Origin: Paenibacillus_AA sp045062745
GTDB lineage: Bacteria > Bacillota > Bacilli > Paenibacillales > NBRC-103111
Assembly (NCBI RefSeq): GCF_045062745.1
Contig: NZ_JBJGED010000032.1
Span: 24,543 to 88,542, forward strand
DNA: 64,000 nucleotides
Direction: 5' to 3'
Numbering within the stretch: the stretch's first letter is position 1; the number at the start of each line of letters is the position of its first letter. This document shows, in pieces, positions 9,483-15,971 of the stretch. Both the position numbers and the translations under genes were made by a program. The notes under the pieces are model-generated. The model saw only the letters and a list, made by a program, of their open reading frames with translations. It was not told the origin of the DNA and ran no database searches.

Positions 9483-9537
9483 GTGGAATAGAGCTGTCGA
9501 CCAAAACAATTGCCAACCGATGCGAGGGATCACATGA

Positions 9538-10128
9538 ATGGAACTCCGTGACAGAATTCTGGATGCGGCCGAGCAAGTCATTCGAACCCAGGGACTTTCC
9601 AAGTCCACAACGAAGGAAATTGCCCGTATGGCCGGTTGTTCCGAGGGTTCGCTGTACAACCATTTTCAGAGCAAAGAGGATTTATTCATCCGGGTCATGA
9701 AGCGCCAACTGAAGGATTTTCTGTCCGTTTTGGTCAAGCTTCCCGAGCGGAAGGGAACCCGAACCGTAGAGGAGAATCTAGAGGAAGTGACGCTGGCCGC
9801 ACTCGACTACTTTTATCTCTCCATCGCCATGACCGCCTCCATGTTCACGGAACCCGTGTTTCTGGAGCGCCATCGGGAAGGCTTCCAACAGCGCAACGAA
9901 GGCCCTCACCGTGCCAACGAAGTTGTAGGGGCTTATCTGGCGGGCGAACAGAAGCTGGGCAGAGTTAGTGACGCCATCGCCCCTAAAAGCGCCGCGGATT
10001 TGCTGCTCGGTGCTTGTTTTCAGCATGCGTTTCACCTGCAATTTTTGGGTCATGATGAGTCGCCGGAGGCGAGGCGGCAGTTCGCCATGGACATCTTGCA
10101 GACCCTTATGCAAGGACTTCTGGTTTGA
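9538..10128 (+). CDS. TetR/AcrR-family transcriptional regulator
   Basis: 196 residues. The N-terminal helix-turn-helix is typical (ILDAAEQVIRTQGLSKST, IARMAGCSEGSLYNHFQSKEDLF). The C-terminal helical domain is variable and would bind an unknown ligand. An operator lies inside its own promoter and two more lie before the following NAD(P)-binding gene, so it is probably an autorepressor that also represses that gene. The ATG at 9538 follows GAGGGA. Confidence 0.93.
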   Translation: MELRDRILDAAEQVIRTQGLSKSTTKEIARMAGCSEGSLYNHFQSKEDLFIRVMKRQLKDFLSVLVKLPERKGTRTVEENLEEVTLAALDYFYLSIAMTASMFTEPVFLERHREGFQQRNEGPHRANEVVGAYLAGEQKLGRVSDAIAPKSAADLLLGACFQHAFHLQFLGHDESPEARRQFAMDILQTLMQGLLV

Positions 10129-10159
10129 TTCTCGTCGATCCGCCCTCCACAGGAAGCCA

Positions 10160-10211
10160 TTGACATTGGAAAAAAGGTCTTATATAGTAGGATTGAGTGA
10201 GCGCTCACTCA
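10160..10211 (+). promoter_or_regulatory. Strong promoter overlapped by a perfect TetR-type operator
   Basis: TTGACA (10160-10165), 17 bases, TATAGT (10183-10188), then the perfect 18-bp palindrome TGAGTGAGCGCTCACTCA at 10194-10211, covering the expected transcription start. It drives the NmrA-like gene. Confidence 0.85.
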
Positions 10212-10256
10212 TATTGCTATTGAGCCACGAACTGTGGCACCGTGTACGCTGTACTA

Positions 10257-10274
10257 TGGGTGAGTACCCACTCA
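10257..10274 (+). promoter_or_regulatory. Third TetR-type operator, in the leader
   Basis: TGGGTGAGTACCCACTCA matches the perfect upstream operator at 14 of 18 positions. It lies 35 bases before the start codon, 63 bases (six helical turns) after the main operator, which would suit looping or a roadblock. Confidence 0.65.
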
Positions 10275-10308
10275 ATCACCAATAACTCCCTATGAAGAGG
10301 TGAAGAGG

Positions 10309-11133
10309 ATGATTTTAGTAACAGGCGCAACCGGAACGGTAGGCCGTCACGTTGTTCGAGAGCTGCATGCGGCCGGCCGCAAGGTACGGGCACTGAGCCG
10401 CAATCCGGAGAAGGCGAGCTTCCCGGAAGGTGTGGAGACGACCGCCGGAGACTTGACGAAGCCGGATACGCTGGCGGAGGCTCTAACTGGGGTGGAGAAA
10501 GTGTTCTGGGTGCTGCCGCTTGCAGTGAACTTGGAATTCCCGAGGATCGCTCGGCAGCATGGGGTTCGGCATATCGTTCTGCTCTCTTCGATGGCAGTCG
10601 AATTCGGCGAAGCCAACGCCATTGGGCGCAACCATTTGAAAGCCGAGCAAGCCGTCCGGGAGTCGGGTGCGGACTGGACCTTTCTCCGGCCGGGCGGCTT
10701 TATGACCAATACTTACCAGTGGGCGGACTCGATCCGATCCGCGGGAGTTGTCCGGGTCCCATTCGGCGACATCAGCTCCCCTGCCATCGACTCGCGGGAC
10801 ATTGCCGCCGTAGCTGCGAAGGCGCTCAGCTCCGACGGGCATGAAGGCAAGATCTACCCCTTAACCGGCCCGGAATCGATTACCGCCAGCGAGCAGGTGC
10901 GCATCCTTGGGGAATTATTGGGACGTCAGCTCGGCTTTGAGACAATCCCGAACGCTATCGCCCGTGAAGCCATGCTCCGGCATATGCCCGCAGAGATCGT
11001 GGACGCCCTGGTTGATCTAAATAGGCAAAGTCAACGTTTCTCCAGCGTGCTCTCCACGGTAGAAGAAGTGACCGGTCGGCCCCCTCACACCTTCAAGCAA
11101 TGGGCGGGCGATCATCTCGACGCTTTTCGTTGA
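10309..11133 (+). CDS. NmrA-like NAD(P)-binding SDR-family protein
   Basis: 274 residues. The N-terminal Rossmann motif is TGATGTVGRHVV, with an Arg pair (ALSRNPEK) suited to NADP. Atypical SDR proteins of this family act as quinone reductases, isoflavone-reductase-like enzymes or redox sensors; DWTFLRPGGFMTN is typical. The ATG at 10309 has AAGAGG eight bases upstream and gives the usual MILVTGATG start. A GTG nine bases earlier is possible but lies on that ribosome site. Two TetR operators precede it, so it is probably induced by a small molecule sensed by the upstream TetR. Confidence 0.88.
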   Translation: MILVTGATGTVGRHVVRELHAAGRKVRALSRNPEKASFPEGVETTAGDLTKPDTLAEALTGVEKVFWVLPLAVNLEFPRIARQHGVRHIVLLSSMAVEFGEANAIGRNHLKAEQAVRESGADWTFLRPGGFMTNTYQWADSIRSAGVVRVPFGDISSPAIDSRDIAAVAAKALSSDGHEGKIYPLTGPESITASEQVRILGELLGRQLGFETIPNAIAREAMLRHMPAEIVDALVDLNRQSQRFSSVLSTVEEVTGRPPHTFKQWAGDHLDAFR

Positions 11134-11176
11134 ACCTGCTTGAAGCATCATTTGGATATGAAAGGAGGGATCTCCT

Positions 11177-11587
11177 ATAGCGATCCCACTGAAAAATAAC
11201 TCCGGCTCACGCCGCTCTTTGCTTGTCGTACTGTGGGCAGCCCGGGTCTTTGCCTTGACCATAGCGGTGCAAGTGTTTATTGCAGGAATGGCCTTGTTCG
11301 TGAATGCGGACTGGACGGCTCATACAGTCTTTGCCCGGTCCTTCGTTATTCTTCCGATTGTGATGATTCTGGTATCGTTCATCGGGCGTCTACCCGTTAC
11401 CTATCGCCTGAGAAGCATCCAACTGCTTGTCATGGTGATCTTGATGTTTGTGACAGCCGGTTTATCGTCGGTCGTCGCCATTATATCCGCTCTTCACCCG
11501 GTTATCGCGGTGGCCATGTTTTCGAGCGCGATGACGCTTGCGAAGCTGGCGGCAGCGGATTCTGGCGCACAAGGGGCGACTGGGTGA
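11177..11587 (+). CDS. DUF6220-type small membrane protein with an unusual start
   Basis: About 122-136 residues with four membrane helices (FALTIAVQVFIAGMALFV, FVILPIVMILVSFI, LLVMVILMFVTAGLSSVV and a C-terminal helix). No ATG, GTG or TTG lies near a ribosome site. AAAGGAGGG (11161-11169) is spaced correctly for ATA at 11177, which would give a natural hydrophilic N-terminus. TTG at 11219 has no ribosome site. The ribosome site also pairs with CTCCT just after it. It follows the NmrA-like gene by 43 bases and may share its TetR control. Function unknown. Confidence 0.65.
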   Translation: MAIPLKNNSGSRRSLLVVLWAARVFALTIAVQVFIAGMALFVNADWTAHTVFARSFVILPIVMILVSFIGRLPVTYRLRSIQLLVMVILMFVTAGLSSVVAIISALHPVIAVAMFSSAMTLAKLAAADSGAQGATG

Positions 11588-11601
11588 ATACCGGATGACG
11601 G

Positions 11602-11626
11602 AGACTCTCTACGGAGGGTCTTTTTT
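11602..11626 (+). terminator. Terminator after the DUF6220 gene
   Basis: AGACTCT pairs with AGGGTCT (G-U pairs included) and is followed by six T's. Confidence 0.7.
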
Positions 11627-11636
11627 CATTGTCCTG

Positions 11637-12776
11637 TTAATACAAAGTCCTAAGCGACTCCATGGAGTAAGGCTTCCGCTCGTCCAGCCGTCCAGTACGA
11701 GCTTTCTCGGCCCAGGCCGGATCCGCGAGCAGCGATCGTCCGACGGCCACCAGATCGAATTCTTCGCGGGCTAGCCGGTCGATCAGCTCGTTCAAACCCG
11801 TGGGCTCCGGCGCTTTCCCTGGCTGCGCGGCCCCGGCGAATGCATCGCTCAAGCTTACGGAGCCGACCGTGATGGTCGGTTTTCCGGTGATGGATTTCAC
11901 CCAGCCGGCCAGATTCAGAGGCGAGCCTTCGAATTCGGGTTCCCAGAATCGGCGGGTTGAGCAGTGGAAGATATCTACACCCGCGGCGACTAGCGGTGCG
12001 AGGAACGCAGCCAGCTGTTCCGGCGTGTCGGCCAGCTTCGCGGTGTAGTGCGACGACTTCCACTGGGAGATGCGAAGCCCGATGGGGAAGTCGGGGCCAA
12101 CGGCTTGCCGGACGGCGGCAATGATCTCGGCCGCGAACCGGGTCCGTCCGGACCAATCATCTCCGCCGTAGCGGTCGGACCTCCGGTTCGTTTGGCTCCA
12201 GAAAAATTGATCGATCAAATACCCGTGAGCACCGTGAAGTTCTACCCCGTCGAAGCCGAGCCGCTTCGCATGGGCCGCAGACTGAGCGAAAGCTTCAATT
12301 ACGGAATGGATCTCCGATATGCTCATAGGCTCGGTTACCGGCTGGCCGGACAGGTCGAGACCGGACGGCCCGATCGGGAGCGCCTCCGGATTCGGCGGTT
12401 GCCCGACGCGCCGCGTCATGCCCACATGCCACAGCTGGGGAAAGATGAGCCCGCCCGCTGCATGCACTTGCTCCACGACGGCGGCCCAGCCATCCAAGGC
12501 GGCTCCGTAGAAGTGGGGAATCGCCGGGTTCTCTGCGGCGGCCGGATGGTTGATGACGGTCCCCTCCGTGATGATCAGACCAACACCGTTCTCGGCCCGG
12601 CGCCGGTAATACTCCGCGACGTCGGGTCCCGGAATACCACCCGGCGAGAACGCCCTCGTCATGGGCGCCATGACGATACGGTTGGGGATGTTCAGCTTGC
12701 CCAGGGTGAATGGAGCAAATAACGGTTGAACCGACGGATGTACGTCGGGGGTCACCTTGTTCGAATCGTTTTGCAT
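11637..12776 (-). CDS. Old yellow enzyme family NADH:flavin oxidoreductase / alkene reductase
   Basis: 379 residues, full-length FMN-dependent TIM barrel. Visible signatures are NRIVMAPMTRAF near the start, the substrate-binding HGAH followed by GYLIDQF, the segment SDRYGG, and the C-terminal FMN phosphate site VGRSLLADP. These enzymes reduce activated C=C bonds of enals, enones or nitro compounds using NAD(P)H. The gene is divergent from an Fe-S-type regulator, which probably controls it. AGGAGG lies upstream of the ATG at 12776. Confidence 0.92.
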   Translation of the reverse strand: MQNDSNKVTPDVHPSVQPLFAPFTLGKLNIPNRIVMAPMTRAFSPGGIPGPDVAEYYRRRAENGVGLIITEGTVINHPAAAENPAIPHFYGAALDGWAAVVEQVHAAGGLIFPQLWHVGMTRRVGQPPNPEALPIGPSGLDLSGQPVTEPMSISEIHSVIEAFAQSAAHAKRLGFDGVELHGAHGYLIDQFFWSQTNRRSDRYGGDDWSGRTRFAAEIIAAVRQAVGPDFPIGLRISQWKSSHYTAKLADTPEQLAAFLAPLVAAGVDIFHCSTRRFWEPEFEGSPLNLAGWVKSITGKPTITVGSVSLSDAFAGAAQPGKAPEPTGLNELIDRLAREEFDLVAVGRSLLADPAWAEKARTGRLDERKPYSMESLRTLY

Positions 12777-12867
12777 ATGTATGTTCCTCCTATCGAGAGA
12801 TCTAAAGTATCACTTTACATACCAGAACCTTTATAAAGTTTTTATTTTCAAAATATAAGGTTTTGTT

Positions 12868-12896
12868 TTGACTTTGTCAATTTTTTTCTTTACAAT
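12868..12896 (+). promoter_or_regulatory. Regulator promoter with a palindrome over the -35
   Basis: TTGACT (12868-12873), 17 bases, TACAAT (12891-12896). The -35 is the left half of the perfect inverted repeat TTGAC-TTT-GTCAA (12868-12880), a candidate autoregulatory site in the divergent region before the old yellow enzyme gene. Confidence 0.65.
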
Positions 12897-12952
12897 GTGG
12901 ATGGTTCATTATAGCCTAGGAAGATCAGGCCCATTATTGGAGGCAAGATAGG

Positions 12953-13606
12953 ATGAGTCAGAAGGACCAGGCATCCGTAACATCCACCAGAAGAGCGATC
13001 GTGACCTTGCTGAAGCAGCACGGCCCCATGGATGCGGTGACGTTAGCTTCCAAGCTGTCTTTGACCGGCATGGCGGTGCGCCAGCATCTATATGAGCTGC
13101 AGAACCAGGAGGTCGTAGAGTACGAAGAGGAAGCCCGTCCCATGGGCAGGCCGGCCAAGCTGTGGAGGCTCACTTCCCGGGCGAACGGCTGGTTCCCGAA
13201 TGGATACTTGCAGCTATCGGTCGGGTTGCTTCAGTCGATCCGGGCGTCGTTCGGGGAGGAAGGGTTGGAGCAAGTACTGGCAATCCATAATCATGCCCAG
13301 AAGGAGCATTATAATACCCTGTCGGAGGCAGCGTCTCTGTCGGACAAGCTGCAGAGGCTGTTCGAGCTCCGCATGAACGAGGGGTATTTCGCCGAAATTC
13401 AGGAACAGGACGACGGGAGCTTCTTATTCATCCAGAAGCATTGCCCCATCCTGGACGCCGCTACAGCATGCAACGGTTTTTGCCGCAACGAGATGGAGTT
13501 GTTCCAGTCCGTGCTGGGCGATCATGTTGGAATCGAGCGGGTCGAATATCTCGTGTCGGGCGATCGCCGGTGCACTTATCGAATCATGGAACAGAAGCTT
13601 ATGTAG
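12953..13606 (+). CDS. SufR-like winged-helix regulator with a C-terminal cysteine cluster
   Basis: 217 residues. The N-terminal winged helix (about 10-75) shows AVTLASKLSLTGMAVRQHLYEL in two short blocks, with the wing GRPAKLWRLT. The C-terminal half holds four cysteines in the order KHCPI, TACNGFC and RRCTYRI (spacing x8, x3, x26), resembling Fe-S or metal-sensing DeoR/SufR relatives, though the spacing differs from classical SufR. It probably controls the divergent old yellow enzyme gene in response to redox or Fe-S state. This role is inference. Confidence 0.75.
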   Translation: MSQKDQASVTSTRRAIVTLLKQHGPMDAVTLASKLSLTGMAVRQHLYELQNQEVVEYEEEARPMGRPAKLWRLTSRANGWFPNGYLQLSVGLLQSIRASFGEEGLEQVLAIHNHAQKEHYNTLSEAASLSDKLQRLFELRMNEGYFAEIQEQDDGSFLFIQKHCPILDAATACNGFCRNEMELFQSVLGDHVGIERVEYLVSGDRRCTYRIMEQKLM

Positions 13607-13610
13607 AGCT

Positions 13611-13637
13611 GCCCGCTTAATCGAGTGGGCTTTTTTT
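13611..13637 (+). terminator. Terminator after the SufR-like gene
   Basis: GCCCGCT pairs with AGTGGGC and is followed by seven T's. Confidence 0.9.
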
Positions 13638-13640
13638 GCA

Positions 13641-13694
13641 TTGACATTTAATAGCGGCTATGATATCACTAAATTACTAATTTAGTAAATTAGT
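13641..13694 (+). promoter_or_regulatory. Promoter with a long AT-rich operator palindrome
   Basis: TTGACA (13641-13646) and a weak TATCAC -10 (13664-13669) precede a 27-bp dyad at 13668-13694. Its 13-bp arms (ACTAAATTACTAA and TTAGTAAATTAGT) mismatch once around a central T. It covers the expected start site of the GIY-YIG gene. The regulator is not identified. Confidence 0.6.
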
Positions 13695-13728
13695 AAATAT
13701 GAAGTGGATAAGAAGGGAACGAAAAACG

Positions 13729-14088
13729 ATGGACAAGCAAAAACGCAAGGAACTGGTAGAGGAATTCAAGGAGATCAAGACATATATGGGCGTCATCCGG
13801 ATTAGCAACAAAGCCAACGGCAAAATGTTCGTAGCCACCTACCCCAATCTCAAAAACAAATGGCTGATGCTGCAGAGCCAATTGGAATTGGGGAGGTTCG
13901 CGAATCTCGAGCTGCAAAAAGACTGGAAGGAGCTAGGCCCCGAGGCTTTCACGTACGAGGTGCTGGAGCAAAAAGATTCCGGCGATGTGACCGATATTAA
14001 GTGGGAGATGAAGGTGATGGAGAAGCCGTGGCTGGAAAAATTGCAGCCGTACGGAGCTAGAGGCTACAATAAACCGCCTAGGAACTGA
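13729..14088 (+). CDS. GIY-YIG-fold family protein with degenerate signature
   Basis: 119 residues from the ATG at 13729; an ATG at 13699 lies within the operator region and is less likely. The layout is that of a compact GIY-YIG domain (NGKMFVATYPNLKNKW, WKELGPEAFTYEVLE). However, GIY is replaced by MGV and YIG by FVA, so the tyrosines needed for catalysis are missing. The close family I recall shares this form, so it may be a non-nuclease branch. It is transcribed from the operator-bearing promoter just upstream. Role unknown. Confidence 0.78.
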   Translation: MDKQKRKELVEEFKEIKTYMGVIRISNKANGKMFVATYPNLKNKWLMLQSQLELGRFANLELQKDWKELGPEAFTYEVLEQKDSGDVTDIKWEMKVMEKPWLEKLQPYGARGYNKPPRN

Positions 14089-14156
14089 TATAATGGTGGC
14101 AACAACAGGCAAATCCTTGTAGGAATTCGGAAACGGAAAGGAGAGCGGGAGAGGCT

Positions 14157-14546
14157 ATGCAAGGCGAGAAAACCGGGTATGAATCGATCGATCACTATAT
14201 TTCCACGTTTCCTCCGGAGATTCAAACGATCTTAACCCAATTAAGGAAAGTCATCCGGGAAGCGGCTCCGGAGGCCAAGGAAAAGATCAGCTACCAAATG
14301 CCTACCTATGAGTTGCATGGCAATCTGGTGCATTTTGCGGCGTTCAAGCAGCACATTGGATTTTATCCCGCTCCGGGTGGAATTGAGGATTTCCAGGAAG
14401 AGTTGAAGAAGTACCCCCAGTCCAAGGGGGCGATCCGATTTCCGCTCAACAAACCGCTGCCCTACGAATTGATTGGCCGGATCGTACAATATCGGGTGGC
14501 CAGGAATCTCGAAAACGCCGCTTTGAAAAAGCTGAAGAAGAAGTAG
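14157..14546 (+). CDS. DUF1801 / YdhG-type (iron chaperone-like) protein
   Basis: 129 residues covering the whole DUF1801 fold (SIDHYISTFPPEIQ, LRKVIREAAPEAKEKISYQMPTY in blocks, HIGFYPAPGGIEDF, KGAIRFPLNKPLPYELI). The family has a frataxin-like or intracellular-delivery fold and is often annotated as an iron chaperone, but the activity is poorly proven. The gene has its own ribosome site (AAAGGAG) and terminator. Confidence 0.85.
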   Translation: MQGEKTGYESIDHYISTFPPEIQTILTQLRKVIREAAPEAKEKISYQMPTYELHGNLVHFAAFKQHIGFYPAPGGIEDFQEELKKYPQSKGAIRFPLNKPLPYELIGRIVQYRVARNLENAALKKLKKK

Positions 14547-14554
14547 CTTGAAAT

Positions 14555-14585
14555 GCCCTCTTGGATGAGAGGGCTGTTTCTTTTT
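14555..14585 (+). terminator. Terminator after the DUF1801 gene
   Basis: GCCCTCT pairs with AGAGGGC around TGGATG, with tail TGTTTCTTTTT. Confidence 0.85.
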
Positions 14586-14832
14586 GCTTACGATGACAGT
14601 GACCAAGCTTGAGGCCTGTGTGGAGGCGAATGTGGACGTAATGATCGACGACGGACCGCACTATGCCGAGCAGTTCGCGCTAGCGGATAGGCCCCTTATT
14701 CTGTATGAGCAGCCATACAATAGGGCCGTCGCCCATGATTTGATCTATCGGGCATCCAATTGGACGGATGTCAAAAACCATCTGGATTCCCTGGCCGAAC
14801 AATTCCAAAGGAGGGAGACGTTACGTTGCTGA
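14584..14832 (+). pseudogene. C-terminal remnant of a 5'(3')-deoxyribonucleotidase-like HAD protein
   Basis: About 80 codons encode only the last third of an NT5C-type nucleotidase: the HAD motif with VDVMIDDGPHYAEQF, PLILYEQPYNR, and DLIYRASNWTDVK. The N-terminal nucleophile domain is absent, since a terminator of the previous gene lies directly upstream. No ribosome site precedes the TTG. The stop overlaps the start of the next gene. It is a deletion remnant. Confidence 0.7.
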
Positions 14833-15170
14833 TCGCGATCAGATCCTTCTTCCTGCTTATCGTTTTCCTCTCGGAGCTAGCCGCGTTGATTGCCTACGGA
14901 TACTGGGGCTTCCGGTTAGACTATCCGGTAGGGATCAAAGTGCTGGTCGGTGTTGGACTCCCTTTGCTTGTCGCTATAGGTTGGGGGCTTTTTCTCGCTC
15001 CGAAGGCCTCCTACAAAGTATCGGCAGCAATCCGATTCGTGCTGAAGGTTTTCGTGTTCGGCTTCGCTGCGGCAGCCCTCTATGCAGTCGGCCTACCGAG
15101 TCTCTCGTTTGTCTTGGGCGGGTGTGTAGTGGTGGCCCATCTAATGGTTTATGTGTTGGGTGACAAGTAG
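14826..15170 (+). CDS. YrdB/DUF2568-family membrane protein
   Basis: 114 residues with four membrane helices (FFLLIVFLSELAALIAYGYW, VLVGVGLPLLVAIGWGLF, VFGFAAAALYAVG, FVLGGCVVVAHLMVYVLG). The motif WGLFLAPKASYK between helices two and three is characteristic. TTG start at 14826 with AAAGGAGGGA upstream, embedded in the end of the nucleotidase remnant. The function of the family is unknown. Confidence 0.8.
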   Translation: MLIAIRSFFLLIVFLSELAALIAYGYWGFRLDYPVGIKVLVGVGLPLLVAIGWGLFLAPKASYKVSAAIRFVLKVFVFGFAAAALYAVGLPSLSFVLGGCVVVAHLMVYVLGDK

Positions 15171-15200
15171 GGTTTGTTAAGAAAGTTCAATTATACTCAT

Positions 15201-15215
15201 TGACAATGAGAATCA
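15201..15215. promoter_or_regulatory. Fur-box-like 7-1-7 inverted repeat
   Basis: TGACAATGAGAATCA follows the Fur 7-1-7 pattern (TGATAAT-N-ATTATCA) with three changes. No iron-uptake gene follows. The next 100 bases contain only a weak hairpin with a run of T's near 15293-15301, then the PadR gene. Confidence 0.45.
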
Positions 15216-15321
15216 ATTTCATTTAAAATAAAATCAATAGCCTCAAGCTTATTGACGATCGCCAACCCGGTACTTTTGGGTCGGGGGGCCGTTATTTTTT
15301 TTGCGAAAGGCGCTGGATAAA

Positions 15322-15362
15322 TATATCGGTTCGACATATAATATATATCGATACGACATATA
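15322..15362 (+). promoter_or_regulatory. Two direct 19-bp repeats before padR
   Basis: TATATCGGTTCGACATATA (15322-15340) and TATATCGATACGACATATA (15344-15362) match at 17 of 19 positions with a 22-bp pitch, exactly two helical turns. Each is a near-palindrome. They end just before the padR ribosome site and probably are its operators. Confidence 0.65.
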
Positions 15363-15379
15363 CAAGGTTGGGATTCGAA

Positions 15380-15931
15380 ATGTACGAATTGTTCGTATTG
15401 GGCGAGTTGATGACAGGCGAGAAGCACGGCTACATGCTGCAGGACGTGCTGAAGAACGCGGTCGGGCTGGGGCGGAAAATCAGCTCAGGGACGCTGTACC
15501 CGCTCCTCTCGCGCATGACGGAGGAAGGTTGGATCCATCTGCGTACGGAAGAAGAGACGAAAGGAGGCCGAACGAAGAAAATCTACGCGATCACGGAAAC
15601 CGGACGCGCGCGATTCCTGGAGCTCATGGCGCAGCCGCTGGACGCCAACCCGGACCCCGACACGGAGCCTACGTTCCGGTTCAAAATGGTGTATTTTCAG
15701 TACGTCCCGAAGAAAGTGCGGCTGGACTGCCTCGAGCAATATTTGCATATTGTGAAGCGGGCTTACAAACATGTGGCTGATTTCGAGTCGTATCTCTTGA
15801 CGCACAAGCCGGAGCCGGAGAAGCAGCGTGTACAGCTGCTGCGGGTGTTCGACCATCGCAAACGGCTGGGTGAGGTCGAGATCCAGTGGGTCACAGAAGA
15901 GATCGAACGGGTGCGGTCGCAGGAAGATTAA
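15380..15931 (+). CDS. PadR-family transcriptional regulator
   Basis: 183 residues from ATG 15380. The N-terminal winged helix has the PadR pattern MYELFVLGELMTGEKHGY, SSGTLYPLLSRMTEEGW, GGRTKKIYAITETGRARF. A C-terminal helical dimerisation domain of about 90 residues is the long (Vir-like) form. The MFS exporter begins 41 bases downstream, so the pair probably forms an operon in which PadR represses exporter and itself through the direct repeats just upstream. Confidence 0.9.
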   Translation: MYELFVLGELMTGEKHGYMLQDVLKNAVGLGRKISSGTLYPLLSRMTEEGWIHLRTEEETKGGRTKKIYAITETGRARFLELMAQPLDANPDPDTEPTFRFKMVYFQYVPKKVRLDCLEQYLHIVKRAYKHVADFESYLLTHKPEPEKQRVQLLRVFDHRKRLGEVEIQWVTEEIERVRSQED

Positions 15932-15971
15932 CGAGGCAAAGTTCTCGTTTGCTATTAGGAGGAGAGAGAGT

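Noticed and set aside
15197..15427. A 76-codon minus-strand frame over the Fur-like box and padR start.
   Set aside because: No ribosome site or similarity; overlaps operators and the padR gene.
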